A model generated the notes under the pieces. That model was not told the origin of the DNA. It ran no database searches and was given only the letters and a program-made list of their open reading frames with translations. Below are positions 10,484-19,629 of a stretch of DNA of 64,000 bases, in pieces. Location: the NCBI GenBank assembly GCA_022769625.1, contig JALEJP010000019.1:1-64000 (forward strand). The letters are read 5' to 3'. This DNA comes from Lachnospiraceae bacterium (GTDB lineage: Bacteria; Bacillota; Clostridia; Lachnospirales; Lachnospiraceae). Within the stretch, counting starts at the first letter, position 1. Each line of letters starts with the position of its first letter. The position numbers were made by a program, and so were the translations under genes.

Positions 10484-10972
10484 TTATTCCTTACTGTTAA
10501 TATAGGAAATCAGACCCTCTGATTTAATAATCTTCTGCATAAATTCCGGAAATGCCTGTCCTTTGAACTCCGTTCCTTTTGTGCGGTTATAGATCATACC
10601 GCTGTCGAAATCGATTTCTACCTCATCCCCTGCTTCGATCCCTTTGGATGCTTCCGGACATTCGATGATGGGAAGACCGATATTGATGGCATTGCGATAA
10701 AAAATCCGGGCAAAGGTCTCTGCAATGACACAGCTGACACCAGCTGCTTTGATGGCAATCGGCGCATGCTCTCTGGAAGAACCGCATCCGAAATTTTTCT
10801 CAGCCACAATAATATCACCCTTGTGAACCCTGTTTACAAACTCCTTATCAATGTCCTCCATGCAGTGTGTTGCCAGTTCTGCCGGGTCGGAGGAATTCAG
10901 ATATCTTGCCGGGATAATAACGTCAGTATCTACGTTGTCTCCATATTTAAATACTGTACCATGTGCTTTCAT
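10484..10972 (-). CDS. leuD: 3-isopropylmalate dehydratase, small subunit
   Basis: 162 residues, normal for the short LeuD form. With LeuC it isomerises 2- and 3-isopropylmalate in leucine synthesis. The swivel-domain signature [12 protein letters not shown] is near residue 64, and [13 protein letters not shown] near the start is typical. The gene follows leuC by 15 bases with GGAGGACAAAGATAGA before the ATG. No leuA or leuB is next to it. LeuCD proteins sometimes also act on related substrates such as citramalate-derived acids, which cannot be decided here. Confidence 0.92.
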   Translation of the reverse strand: MKAHGTVFKYGDNVDTDVIIPARYLNSSDPAELATHCMEDIDKEFVNRVHKGDIIVAEKNFGCGSSREHAPIAIKAAGVSCVIAETFARIFYRNAINIGLPIIECPEASKGIEAGDEVEIDFDSGMIYNRTKGTEFKGQAFPEFMQKIIKSEGLISYINSKE

Positions 10973-10987
10973 TCTATCTTTGTCCTC

Positions 10988-12256
10988 CTATAATCCAAGC
11001 TCTGACGGAGCAGAAATCTTACCGGTCACTGCACTGGCTGCTGCCACAGCAGGGCTTGCCAGATAAACCTCTGATTTTACATGTCCCATACGTCCTACAA
11101 AGTTACGGTTTGTGGTGGAGATACAACGCTCACCTTCTGCCAGAATACCCATGTAACCGCCAAGACATGGTCCACAGGTCGGTGTGCTGACAACAGCGCC
11201 CGCTTCAATAAAGATTTCAAGGAGTCCTTCTCGCATCGCCTGCAGATAAATCTGCTGGGTCGCGGGAATCACAATACAGCGAACTCCTTTCTTCACTTTG
11301 CGGCCCTTCAGAATCCGGGCTGCGCATCTTAAATCATCCATACGTCCATTGGTACAGGAACCGATCACAGACTGATCAATCACCACATCTTCTGTGATCT
11401 CATCAATGGTCTTTGTATTCTCCGGCAAATGCGGGAAGGCTACCGTAGATTTCAGCGTACTGAGATCAATGGTGTACTCTGCATCGTAAACGGCATCTTC
11501 ATCTGCCTCATAAATCTTGTACGGACGTTTGGAATGATCCTTCATGTACTGAATAGCCAGATCATCCACCGGGAAAATGCCATTCTTTCCGCCTGCCTCA
11601 ATTGCCATATTTGCGATCGTGAAACGATCATCCATGCTCAGATACTGGATGCCCTCTCCTGTAAATTCCATGGATTTATAAAGAGCACCATCTACACCGA
11701 TCATGCCGATGATATGTAAGATCACATCCTTGCCGCTCACCCACTCCGATGGTTTGCCAACGAGATTAAACTTAATCGCGGACGGAACCTTAAACCAGGC
11801 TTTGCCGGTTACCATGCCGGCTGCCATGTCGGTACTTCCCACACCGGTGGAAAATGCTCCCAGTGCCCCGTACGTACAGGTATGAGAGTCTGCACCGATA
11901 ATCACATCACCCGCAACTGTGAGACCCTGTTCCGGAAGAAGTGCATGCTCGATCCCCATCTGACCTACATCAAAATAATTGGTAATATCATGTTTGCAGG
12001 CGAATTCCCGCACACATTTGCAGTGCTCTGCTGATTTAATATCTTTGTTTGGAATAAAATGATCCATAACAAGAGCAATCTTGTCCTTGTCAAATACCTG
12101 CTGCTTATGAAATTTATCCATCTCGTGGATGGCAACCGGCGAGGTAATATCATTTCCCAGTACCAGATCCAGGTCTGCCTCGATCAGCTGTCCGGCTTCC
12201 ACACTCTGAAGTCCTGCATGAGCTGCAAGAATCTTCTGTGTCATTGTCATTCCCAT
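10988..12256 (-). CDS. leuC: 3-isopropylmalate dehydratase, large subunit
   Basis: 422 residues of the aconitase superfamily. The [4Fe-4S] ligands are visible in GSCTNGR near residue 299 and in CGPCLGG near 361; [15 protein letters not shown] near 117 is the substrate-side signature. The start ([10 protein letters not shown]) is chosen because GAGGAGGAAACAGAC precedes it; the ORF start eight codons upstream overlaps that ribosome binding site. It forms an operon with leuD, with its own promoter. The short length matches the bacterial/archaeal LeuC-HacA type, so a broader hydro-lyase role is possible. Confidence 0.92.
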   Translation of the reverse strand: MGMTMTQKILAAHAGLQSVEAGQLIEADLDLVLGNDITSPVAIHEMDKFHKQQVFDKDKIALVMDHFIPNKDIKSAEHCKCVREFACKHDITNYFDVGQMGIEHALLPEQGLTVAGDVIIGADSHTCTYGALGAFSTGVGSTDMAAGMVTGKAWFKVPSAIKFNLVGKPSEWVSGKDVILHIIGMIGVDGALYKSMEFTGEGIQYLSMDDRFTIANMAIEAGGKNGIFPVDDLAIQYMKDHSKRPYKIYEADEDAVYDAEYTIDLSTLKSTVAFPHLPENTKTIDEITEDVVIDQSVIGSCTNGRMDDLRCAARILKGRKVKKGVRCIVIPATQQIYLQAMREGLLEIFIEAGAVVSTPTCGPCLGGYMGILAEGERCISTTNRNFVGRMGHVKSEVYLASPAVAAASAVTGKISAPSELGL

Positions 12257-12292
12257 GTCTGTTTCCTCCTCATTTTTCATTACATTGTCTGC

Positions 12293-12321
12293 ATTATAGC
12301 ACAGAAAAGGAGGGATTACAA
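12293..12321 (-). promoter_or_regulatory. Promoter of leuCD
   Basis: TTGTAA, 17-base spacer, TATAAT on the minus strand, about 37 bases before the leuC start. Confidence 0.7.
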
Positions 12322-12342
12322 CTTTTCAGGGCAAAAATCCCT

Positions 12343-12741
12343 TTAACCGCAGGTATGATGACCACATCCATGGCTTCCGCAGTCACCGCCGTGATTCTCT
12401 CCATGGCCGTGATGATTACAGTTTTCATCCGGATTATAGGAAAGCGTTCCATCCAGAAAAGCTTCCACAGCTTTGTCCGCATTGCCGGAAACACCGCCAA
12501 AGAGCTGAATACCCGCCAAAGCCAGCGCATTCCTGGCTCCTCCGCCAATACCACCACAGATCAGAACCTCAACACCAAGCGAAACCAGTACTCCTGCCAG
12601 TGCGCCATGTCCGCTTCCATTTGTGCTCACAATCTCTGAGGAAACGATCTTTCCATCTGTCACTTCGTACACTTTAAAATATTCAGTATGTCCAAAATGC
12701 TGAAAAATAGATCCATCTTCATAGGTTACTGCAATTTTCAT
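12343..12741 (-). CDS. NifX/NafY-type dinitrogenase iron-molybdenum cofactor domain protein with His/Cys-rich tail
   Basis: 132 residues. Residues 1-100 match the small iron-molybdenum-cofactor binding fold (MKIAVTYEDGSIFQHFGHTE, later VLICGGIGGGARNAL), found in NifX, NafY and many stand-alone proteins of anaerobes that bind metal clusters. The tail is rich in His and Cys (NHHGHGENHGG, GCGHHTCG), which suggests metal binding or delivery. No nitrogenase gene is near, so a nitrogenase role is not supported. The start is set at MKIAVTYEDG after GAGGAGGAAAACAGAAT; the longer ORF start is upstream of that site. Confidence 0.85.
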   Translation of the reverse strand: MKIAVTYEDGSIFQHFGHTEYFKVYEVTDGKIVSSEIVSTNGSGHGALAGVLVSLGVEVLICGGIGGGARNALALAGIQLFGGVSGNADKAVEAFLDGTLSYNPDENCNHHGHGENHGGDCGSHGCGHHTCG

Positions 12742-12779
12742 ATTCTGTTTTCCTCCTCTTAAATCAAAGAAATGTTTCG

Positions 12780-12819
12780 ATATGCCATATCCTCCAGATC
12801 CATCATTATAATGGCATAT
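12780..12819 (-). other. Inverted repeat and short leader ORF before the NifX-like gene
   Basis: ATATGCCAT at 12780-12788 and ATGGCATAT at 12811-12819 are perfect 9-bp inverted arms 22 bases apart. Between and past them the minus strand reads a 15-codon ORF (MMDLEDMAYRNISLI) that stops just before the ribosome binding site of the NifX-like gene. A TTGACA lies at its upstream edge. It could be an operator or a translated leader; function unknown. Confidence 0.35.
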
Positions 12820-12835
12820 GTCAATAATCATTCAT

Positions 12836-12892
12836 GCAGAAAAAGCATCCGAAAAGCTTCTGCTCCTGGGATCATGCTTTTTCGGATGCCTT
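12836..12892 (-). terminator. Terminator of nfnAB
   Basis: Hairpin GCATCCGAAAAAGC / GCTTTTCGGATGC followed by TTTTTC on the minus strand, 30 bases past the nfnB stop. Confidence 0.85.
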
Positions 12893-12922
12893 CAAAACCT
12901 GTAACCTTTTAATTTCTTCTGC

Positions 12923-14311
12923 TTATTTATTACTTAAGAACTCGTGAATACCCTTTGCTGCTGCCTTGCCTGCACCCATAGCCAGAATAACGGTAGCTGC
13001 ACCAGTTACAGCATCACCGCCGGCATATACGCCGTCTTTTGATGTCTTTCCGGTCTCTTCGTCTGCAATGATGCATTTTCTCTTATTTACATCCAGACCA
13101 ATGGTGGTGGAAGAAATCAGAGGATTCGGTGAAGTACCGAGAGACATGATAACGGTGTCTACATCCAGGACAAATTCAGAGCCCGGAACTTCAACCGGAC
13201 GTCTTCTTCCGGATGCATCCGGCTCACCAAGCTCCATGCGAATGCATTTCATACCTGCAACGGCATCATTCTCATCCACAAGAATTTCCTTTGGATTCGT
13301 CAGCAGATCGAAGATGATACCTTCTTCTTTTGCATGATGTACTTCTTCCACACGGGCCGGAAGCTCTGCTTCACTTCTTCGGTAAACGATATGTACCTCA
13401 GCACCCAGACGAAGTGCTGTTCTCGCTGCATCCATGGCAACGTTACCGCCGCCAACGACTGCAACTTTCTTTCCGTGTACGATCGGTGTGTCGTAATCTT
13501 CACGGAAAGCTTTCATCAGATTGTTTCTGGTCAGATACTCATTTGCAGAGAACACACCCTTTGCTGTCTCGCCAGGAATACCCATAAACATCGGAAGTCC
13601 GGCACCGGAACCGATAAAGACAGCCTCAAAGCCTTCTTCATCCATCAGCTCATCAATGGTAATGGAACGGCCGATGATCACGTTTGTCTCAATCTTTACA
13701 CCAAGTGATTTTACATTTTCCACTTCTTTTGCCACTACATCCAGCTTCGGCAGACGGAACTCCGGAATACCATATACCAGAACACCGCCCGGCTCATGCA
13801 GGGCTTCAAAAATCGTCACATCATAGCCAAGCTTTGCCAGATCACCGGCACAGGTCAAACCGGATGGGCCGGAACCGATCACAGCCACCTTCTTGCCGTT
13901 TTTCTCTGCCGGTGCAGCAGGTTTGATACCATTCTCTCTTGCCCAGTCAGCAACAAAACGCTCCAGCTTACCAATGGAAATCGCTTCTCCTTTGATACCG
14001 CGGATACATTTGCCTTCGCACTGGCTCTCCTGCGGACATACACGGCCGCAGATTGCCGGAAGGGCACTGGACTCTGAGATAATCTGATATGCTTTCTCGA
14101 AATTGCCTTCTTTCACCTCGTGGACGAAAGCCGGAATATTAATGGAAACAGGACAGCCCTGCATACATTTTGCATTTTTACAGTTAATGCAGCGGGAAGC
14201 CTCTTCCATCGCTTCATCTTTATTATATCCAAGACAAACTTCGTTAAAGTTTGTTGCTCTCACTTTTGGCTCCTGTTCTCTTACCGGAACCTTCTTTAAT
14301 ACGTCTGCCAT
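12923..14311 (-). CDS. nfnB: NADH-dependent reduced ferredoxin:NADP+ oxidoreductase subunit B (glutamate synthase small-subunit-like)
   Basis: 462 residues. The N-terminus has Cys clusters (CINCKNAKCMQGCPV near 37, CGRVCPQESQCEGKC near 88) for [4Fe-4S] centres, then an FAD-binding GSGPSGLTCAGDLA near 146 and a second Rossmann motif GGGNVAMDAA near 284 for NADPH. This is the GltB/GltA-type flavoprotein that pairs with NfnA. The start overlaps the nfnA stop by one base (TAATG), which signals a coupled two-subunit enzyme. NfnAB confurcates NADH and reduced ferredoxin to make NADPH, fitting an acetogen. Without the nfnA partner it would be called GltD-like. Confidence 0.9.
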   Translation of the reverse strand: MADVLKKVPVREQEPKVRATNFNEVCLGYNKDEAMEEASRCINCKNAKCMQGCPVSINIPAFVHEVKEGNFEKAYQIISESSALPAICGRVCPQESQCEGKCIRGIKGEAISIGKLERFVADWARENGIKPAAPAEKNGKKVAVIGSGPSGLTCAGDLAKLGYDVTIFEALHEPGGVLVYGIPEFRLPKLDVVAKEVENVKSLGVKIETNVIIGRSITIDELMDEEGFEAVFIGSGAGLPMFMGIPGETAKGVFSANEYLTRNNLMKAFREDYDTPIVHGKKVAVVGGGNVAMDAARTALRLGAEVHIVYRRSEAELPARVEEVHHAKEEGIIFDLLTNPKEILVDENDAVAGMKCIRMELGEPDASGRRRPVEVPGSEFVLDVDTVIMSLGTSPNPLISSTTIGLDVNKRKCIIADEETGKTSKDGVYAGGDAVTGAATVILAMGAGKAAAKGIHEFLSNK

Positions 14312-15201
14312 TATTTGTCACCTCCGCAATTTCCACATCCGCCATGATGTGTCTCTCCTTCGCGCAGTTTCAGAAGTGCACGTCCTTCTTCTGTTTTATA
14401 CATAGCCTGTCTCTTCATCGCTGCATCGAAATCAATCTTGTGACCATCAAACTCAGGACCATCTACGCAGGCAAATTTTACTTCATCACCAACCATGACA
14501 CGACATGCTCCGCACATGCCGGTACCGTCCACCATGATCGGATTCATGCTGACGATAGTCGGGATGTTCAGTTTCTTTGTGGTCAGACAACAGAATTTCA
14601 TCATGATCATCGGTCCGATCGCTACACAGTGATCGTATACTTTACCCTCATTTGTAACCAGATCTTCAATGACCTTTGTAACCATACCGCTTCTTCCGTA
14701 GGAACCGTCATCTGTGGTAACGTAAAGATTCCCTGCTACTTCAGAAAGCTCTTTTTCCAGAATAACCAGATCCTTTGTCTTTGCACCGACAATAACATCC
14801 ACATCTACTCCATGCTCATGCAGCCATTTTACCTGAGGATAAACAGGAGCGGTTCCCACGCCACCTGCCACGAACAGTATTTTCTTCTTTTTTACTTCCT
14901 CCAGCGGCTCTGTGCACAGATCAGACGGCATACCCAGAGGTCCGACAAAATCACGGAATGCGTCTCCGGCCTGAAGCTTTGTAAACTTCTCAGTAGAAGC
15001 ACCGATTGGCTGGAATACAATAGTAATCGTACCTGCCTCTCTGTCATAATCACAGATGGTTAACGGAATACGCTCGCCTACTTCATCCATCTTAACGATG
15101 ACAAACTGACCCGGCAGACAATGCTTTGCAACACGAGGTGCTTCTACAACCATCTCGTAGATATTGCCTGCAAGTTTTCCTGCTTTTAAAATCTTGTACA
15201 T
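14311..15201 (-). CDS. nfnA: NADH-dependent reduced ferredoxin:NADP+ oxidoreductase subunit A
   Basis: 296 residues. It is a dihydroorotate dehydrogenase electron-transfer/ferredoxin-NADP reductase-type protein: FAD-binding domain first (IPLTICDYDREAG), then an NAD-binding domain (FVAGGVGTAPVYPQ), then Cys ligands for a [2Fe-2S] centre (GTGMCGACRVMVG near 230 and a later Cys in FACVDGPEF). The last residues are rich in Gly, Cys and His (THHGGCGNCGGDK), an addition seen in anaerobe homologues. The start MYKILKAGKL follows GGAGGTATGAT; the longer ORF start has no such site. Partner of nfnB. Confidence 0.9.
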   Translation of the reverse strand: MYKILKAGKLAGNIYEMVVEAPRVAKHCLPGQFVIVKMDEVGERIPLTICDYDREAGTITIVFQPIGASTEKFTKLQAGDAFRDFVGPLGMPSDLCTEPLEEVKKKKILFVAGGVGTAPVYPQVKWLHEHGVDVDVIVGAKTKDLVILEKELSEVAGNLYVTTDDGSYGRSGMVTKVIEDLVTNEGKVYDHCVAIGPMIMMKFCCLTTKKLNIPTIVSMNPIMVDGTGMCGACRVMVGDEVKFACVDGPEFDGHKIDFDAAMKRQAMYKTEEGRALLKLREGETHHGGCGNCGGDK

Positions 15202-15302
15202 ATCATACCTCCATAGTTTTTTGTTCCATAAAACACTTTTCACAGTAACCGAACAATGCTTTGTTGCTGCAGTCACTTTTATTCTACAAAACACTACATT
15301 AA

Positions 15303-15331
15303 AGTATAAAACAATCTTCGTGAAAATTCAA
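15303..15331 (-). promoter_or_regulatory. Promoter of nfnAB
   Basis: TTGAAT, 17-base spacer, TATACT on the minus strand. It begins beside the ftsK stop codon and leaves a leader of about 95 bases. Confidence 0.7.
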
Positions 15332-15335
15332 TATA

Positions 15336-17912
15336 TTATTCTCCCTGCTCCAGATAATTTTCGAACTGTTCCAGGGACATCAGAACTTTTCTCGGTTTTG
15401 TGCCTTCCTCCGGACCTACCACCCCCGCCTCTGAGAGCTGATCCATAATGCGTGCCGCACGGTTAAAACCAATTTTAAACATTCGCTGCAGCATACCGAT
15501 GGAAGCCTTGTCCTTTTCAATGATAAATTTCCCGGCATCCGCAAAATATTCATCCACATCTCCGTCACTGCCGCGCATCTCGGAAGCAGCCTGTGCCACT
15601 TTTGACATCTGCTGCTCCATCTCCTCATGATAATCCTGAGGCTGATTTTTTTCCGTCAGAAAAGCAACCACCTTTTCCACTTCGCTGTCCGATACAAAAG
15701 CTCCCTGCACACGAACCGGTTTCTGATAATTCTGAGGATAGAACAGCATATCACCGTTTCCAAGCAGCTTCTCCGCCCCGTTCATATCCAGTATCGTCCG
15801 GGAATCTACACCCGAAGATGCTTTAAAAGCAATTCTGGAAGGCATATTTGCTTTGATCAGTCCGGTAATAACGTTGACCGACGGACGCTGAGTGGCCAGT
15901 ATCAGATGGAGACCTGCAGCACGTGCCAGCTGAGCAAGACGGCAGACCGCATCCTCCACTTCTCCCGGTGCAACCATCATCAAATCCGCAAGCTCGTCTA
16001 CGATGATGACGATCTGAGGCATTTTCTGCGGATGTGGCTGTCCTTCATCATGGGGCATCTCGCAGATTTTCTGATTATAGCTCTTTAAATCCCGGACACC
16101 ATACTGGGCAAATTTCTGGTACCGGTCTGTCATCTCCGCAACGGCCCAGTTCAAAGCACCTGCTGCTTTTTTCGGGTCTGTAACAACCGGGATAAACAGA
16201 TGCGGAATCCCGTTATATACACTCAGCTCCACAACCTTTGGATCGATCATAATCAACTTGACATCCTCCGGAGAAGATTTGTAAACAAGACTTGTAATAA
16301 TGGTGTTTACACATACCGACTTTCCGGAACCAGTGGCCCCCGCAATCAGAAGATGAGGCATCTTTGCAATGTCCGCCACGATGATCCTTCCGGTAAGATC
16401 CTTCCCTACCGCAATGGCCAGATTGGACGGATTCTCTCTGAATTCACGGGATTCCAGAAGCTCACGAAGACACACCCGGCTGCTCTCCTTATTCGGCACC
16501 TCGATTCCCACCGCTGCCTTTCCTGGAATGGGAGCCTCAATACGAATATCCTCCGCTGCGAGATTTAATTTGATATCATCCGCCAGATTGACGATCCGGC
16601 TGACTTTCACCCCCTGTTCCGGTGTCAGTTCATAACGTGTCACCGATGGTCCGCAGCTTACATTTGTCACACGTGCCTCCACGTGGAAGCTGTGCAATGT
16701 CTTTTGAAGAATCTGTGCCGTTTTCATCAGGGCATCGCCGGAATCACCGCTGCGTCCTCTTTTTGGTTTCCCCAGAATTTCCAGAGGAGGGAAGATATAT
16801 TCCGGCTTCTTTTCCTGTTCTGCCATGGCAATCTCTTTTTCCACATCTGCAATCTGTTCTTTCTGTTCCTGCTCGGAAGAACGGGGGTTTTTCCGGCTGC
16901 GCTGCTCCGGTTCATCCGGCTTTTCCGGAATTTCAGAATCATATTCTGCAGCCACCTCCTCTTCCAGAATATCGGCCGGTCTCTCCACTGTAAAATCAGG
17001 AAGCGGGTCGGTTTCGACGAATTCCTGTTTGATTTCCACTGTCTCAGGCTCAGTCAGAACCTCTTTTTCCAGCTTCTGAAATACAACACCGGATACTTTA
17101 TGATCCATCCTTCGCTGTTTGCGTTCCTCAAGTGCTTCCCTTTCTCTGGCCAGCTGCTGTTGATTCTCAAGAAGCTCCTGCTCCCTCCGCAGTGTATTTT
17201 TTTCTCTGCGCAGTCTTGCCTGTTCTCTGCGGAATCTGGCATCCTCCACAGCAGATTCATAGACGCGTTCGCTGCCCTTTTTGACACCGGACAGAACGGA
17301 ACGTTCTGTAATCAGAATCATGGATATGATCACCAGTACGATCACAACCACATAAGCACCTGCCATCCCAAGGGCAGGACACAGCATTTTACAGAAAATC
17401 CCGCCTACCATACCTCCTCCGGCATGATTCTCCACACTCTCTTTGAAATATTCCAGGATCGTGCGCTGTTTGTCAAATCCATTCAGGAGCTCACAAAAAG
17501 CACAGAAAGCAATCCAGAGCAATCCAAATCCCACGGTCTTGACCCAGGCAATCTGATTGTCTTTATTTGATATCAGAAACGCAGCCGTGAGAAAAAGCGC
17601 AAAAGGAAGCAAATAAGCCAGAAATCCAAACATCCCCATACAAAATCGACTGATTCCATTTCCGATGAATCCTCCAAACCCAAAGTTGCTGATTAAAATC
17701 AAAACAGACAAAGCAAGAATCAGCCAGAGAACAATCTCCTCCCAGATTGAAATGGCCCCGGCTTCCGGATACTCCCTTACGTTTGTGCTGGAAGATCCGG
17801 AGTGCTTCACCTGTTCTTTTTTTTCTGTATTTTTTCTGCCTGTACCGGCCCGGCTTCCGGAGCCTGATTTTTTTGCTCCTTTTGCCTCTGCCGCAGTTCT
17901 TTTCCCAGCCAT
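15336..17912 (-). CDS. ftsK: DNA translocase FtsK/SpoIIIE
   Basis: 858 residues. Four to five membrane helices lie at about residues 55-205 after a basic, Lys/Ser-rich N-terminus, followed by a charged linker with a coiled-coil-like stretch ([18 protein letters not shown]), then the RecA-type motor with Walker A GATGSGKS near 526 and Walker [11 protein letters not shown] near 640, and a C-terminal winged-helix gamma domain ([22 protein letters not shown]) that reads KOPS-like DNA. It pumps chromosomal DNA through the closing septum or into the forespore. AAGGGGAGAATGAT precedes the ATG. Whether it acts in division, sporulation or both is unclear. Confidence 0.95.
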   Translation of the reverse strand: MAGKRTAAEAKGAKKSGSGSRAGTGRKNTEKKEQVKHSGSSSTNVREYPEAGAISIWEEIVLWLILALSVLILISNFGFGGFIGNGISRFCMGMFGFLAYLLPFALFLTAAFLISNKDNQIAWVKTVGFGLLWIAFCAFCELLNGFDKQRTILEYFKESVENHAGGGMVGGIFCKMLCPALGMAGAYVVVIVLVIISMILITERSVLSGVKKGSERVYESAVEDARFRREQARLRREKNTLRREQELLENQQQLAREREALEERKQRRMDHKVSGVVFQKLEKEVLTEPETVEIKQEFVETDPLPDFTVERPADILEEEVAAEYDSEIPEKPDEPEQRSRKNPRSSEQEQKEQIADVEKEIAMAEQEKKPEYIFPPLEILGKPKRGRSGDSGDALMKTAQILQKTLHSFHVEARVTNVSCGPSVTRYELTPEQGVKVSRIVNLADDIKLNLAAEDIRIEAPIPGKAAVGIEVPNKESSRVCLRELLESREFRENPSNLAIAVGKDLTGRIIVADIAKMPHLLIAGATGSGKSVCVNTIITSLVYKSSPEDVKLIMIDPKVVELSVYNGIPHLFIPVVTDPKKAAGALNWAVAEMTDRYQKFAQYGVRDLKSYNQKICEMPHDEGQPHPQKMPQIVIIVDELADLMMVAPGEVEDAVCRLAQLARAAGLHLILATQRPSVNVITGLIKANMPSRIAFKASSGVDSRTILDMNGAEKLLGNGDMLFYPQNYQKPVRVQGAFVSDSEVEKVVAFLTEKNQPQDYHEEMEQQMSKVAQAASEMRGSDGDVDEYFADAGKFIIEKDKASIGMLQRMFKIGFNRAARIMDQLSEAGVVGPEEGTKPRKVLMSLEQFENYLEQGE

Positions 17913-17954
17913 ATCATTCTCCCCTTTTCAAGCAATCGGCCAAAACAGCCTGCG

Positions 17955-17995
17955 AAAGAAAAAACTGTTACAGTAATGGAACCGTAACAGTTCTT
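17955..17995 (-). terminator. Terminator of uppP
   Basis: AACTGTTAC / GTAACAGTT stem followed by TTTTTTCTTTC on the minus strand, between uppP and ftsK. Confidence 0.85.
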
Positions 17996-18019
17996 TCAGG
18001 TATGTAAAACTTCAATCAA

Positions 18020-18895
18020 TCAAACAAAAAAATTTGCCACAATCGCGATCATTCCGATGATAAAGCAGTAAATTGCAAAGCCTCTGAATTTCTTTCTGCG
18101 TACCACCTTGAGCATGGTCTTAATGCAGACATATCCGACACAGCCTGCAACAACCGCACCAATCAAACCGTTGATCACAATACCTGCCGAAATGGTTTCG
18201 CTGCCGATATCCTTAATCTCCAGTACTGCCGCTCCCAAAATGGCAGGAATGGACATGATAAAGGAATAACGAACTGCAAACCTTTTATCGTATCCGCTCA
18301 TCAGACATGCTGCAATCGTGGTCCCGGAACGCGACAATCCGGGAAGTGTAGCACATCCCTGTGCTGCTCCGATGAGGAAACCATTGGTATAGGAAATATC
18401 CTTTGGTATCTTATGCCCGTCCTCACAAAGCTCAGCAACCACAAGCAGCACCGCCGTCAGGAGAAGACATACTCCCGGAACGATCAATGTGGCATTAGCC
18501 TTCTCCACCAGTCCCTTTCCGATATATCCGATGATACCGGTAGGTATCGTGGAAACCAGAACAAGCACTACAAATTTCCGGTAATTATTCTTTATAATCC
18601 TGCGGTAACGCAGTGCACTGTACTGTCTCTGATTCTGGATAAAACTCTTTAAATTATAAATAAGATCACCGCACATATGGATGGTCTCAACCAGCATCCG
18701 CAGTATATCTTTTCGATATACCACGATCACCGCAACCAGTGTACCAAGATGCAGCATAATGTCAAAAAACAGTCCTCCATCTGTCTCAATATGAAAAATA
18801 TTTTGAATGATTGCCAGATGGCCGGAGCTGCTGACCGGCAGAAATTCGGCAATTCCCTGCACGATTCCCAATAATATTGCCTGCAATATCGACAT
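18020..18895 (-). CDS. uppP: Undecaprenyl-diphosphatase (bacitracin resistance protein UppP/BacA)
   Basis: 291 residues, integral membrane. It recycles the lipid carrier of cell wall synthesis by removing a phosphate from undecaprenyl diphosphate. The two family signatures are present: GIAEFLPVSSSGHL near residue 16 and GLSRSGTT near 188, which hold the catalytic Glu, His/Ser and Arg residues. About eight membrane helices are apparent. The start (MSILQAILLG) follows GGGAGGTTATT; the ORF start five codons upstream lies on that site. It has its own promoter and terminator. Confidence 0.95.
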   Translation of the reverse strand: MSILQAILLGIVQGIAEFLPVSSSGHLAIIQNIFHIETDGGLFFDIMLHLGTLVAVIVVYRKDILRMLVETIHMCGDLIYNLKSFIQNQRQYSALRYRRIIKNNYRKFVVLVLVSTIPTGIIGYIGKGLVEKANATLIVPGVCLLLTAVLLVVAELCEDGHKIPKDISYTNGFLIGAAQGCATLPGLSRSGTTIAACLMSGYDKRFAVRYSFIMSIPAILGAAVLEIKDIGSETISAGIVINGLIGAVVAGCVGYVCIKTMLKVVRRKKFRGFAIYCFIIGMIAIVANFFV

Positions 18896-18943
18896 AATAA
18901 CCTCCCACACCGCATCTGCAGCGGCTTCTAAATAGCTTTTTTG

Positions 18944-18972
18944 ATTATATCATACTTTTTATAAACTTACAA
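18944..18972 (-). promoter_or_regulatory. Promoter of uppP
   Basis: TTGTAA, 17-base spacer, TATAAT on the minus strand, about 50 bases before the uppP start. Confidence 0.7.
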
Positions 18973-18990
18973 ATATTTTCTGAAAACAGC

Positions 18991-19128
18991 CTAACAGCAA
19001 AACATATGATATCCCAGTACCAGCAGAGCAATAATAAAGAGAACAGACACAAAAACGTTCGGCATAAAAAATGCAATGGTCATGCCAAATGCAATCCAGA
19101 ACAAGGTATAGCCGATCATTCTTTTCAT
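18991..19128 (-). CDS. Small membrane protein, 45 residues (absent from the ORF track)
   Basis: Too short for the ORF list, but the reading frame is clean: ATG at 19128, stop TAG at 18991. The peptide starts MKRMIGYTLFWIAFGMTIAF, has a short break with a Pro, and a second hydrophobic stretch SVLFIIALLVLGYHMFCC. That gives two membrane helices in a hairpin. GTGGAGAACAGC lies just upstream as ribosome binding site. It sits between gerW and uppP. I do not know its function; the location next to a spore-protein gene makes a sporulation or envelope role possible. Confidence 0.6.
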   Translation of the reverse strand: MKRMIGYTLFWIAFGMTIAFFMPNVFVSVLFIIALLVLGYHMFCC

Positions 19129-19213
19129 GCTGTTCTCCACAGGGTTCTTTTCTATCATTATATGCAGGACAGAAGCAGTTTTTCCCTTTCTTTCACCAAA
19201 CCGGAAAAATCAG

Positions 19214-19627
19214 TTATTCCCCGGTGCTGTCTGTGCTTTCTCCATCGTTCGGATTGTTTTTTTCGTCATCCGTCTCTTCTGCGGAAAACAGTTTGCCGGA
19301 CGTGAATTTATTTACAAAATCCGGCACCATATCCAGAATCTTTGTAAGGCCATCCTGATTTTTCACATTCACAAGCTTTGTTGTACCATTTGAAATGACG
19401 AGAACCGCGCTGGGACTCATTTTTCCACCCATACCGCCGCCTCCATTTTGTTTCTTATCCTCATTTTTCGCCGTAGCGGCAACACCAAAGGTCACATCCA
19501 CCAGCGGCAGGATAATCGTATCACCTACTGTGATCGCCTCGCCTACCACCGTTTTTGTGGTGATAAAACTGTCCATCCCTTTAAAAAGGGAATTTACGGT
19601 TTCCTGGAAATTGTTTTCTGATGCCAT
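19214..19627 (-). CDS. gerW: Sporulation protein YtfJ/GerW
   Basis: 137 residues. The GerW/YtfJ family signature is clear: an N-terminal helix (ETVNSLFKGMDSFITTKTVVGEAI), then TIILPLVDVTFGVA and a Gly-rich loop NGGGGMGGKMSPSAVLVI. In Bacillus, YtfJ/GerW is a spore-coat-associated protein needed for normal germination. The C-terminal tail is acidic (EETDDEKNNPNDGE). AAGGAGGAATTAGCC precedes the ATG. It overlaps nearly end to end with the DUF2953 gene (3-base gap), a pairing often seen in Clostridia and Bacilli. Confidence 0.9.
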   Translation of the reverse strand: MASENNFQETVNSLFKGMDSFITTKTVVGEAITVGDTIILPLVDVTFGVAATAKNEDKKQNGGGGMGGKMSPSAVLVISNGTTKLVNVKNQDGLTKILDMVPDFVNKFTSGKLFSAEETDDEKNNPNDGESTDSTGE

Positions 19628-19629
19628 GG

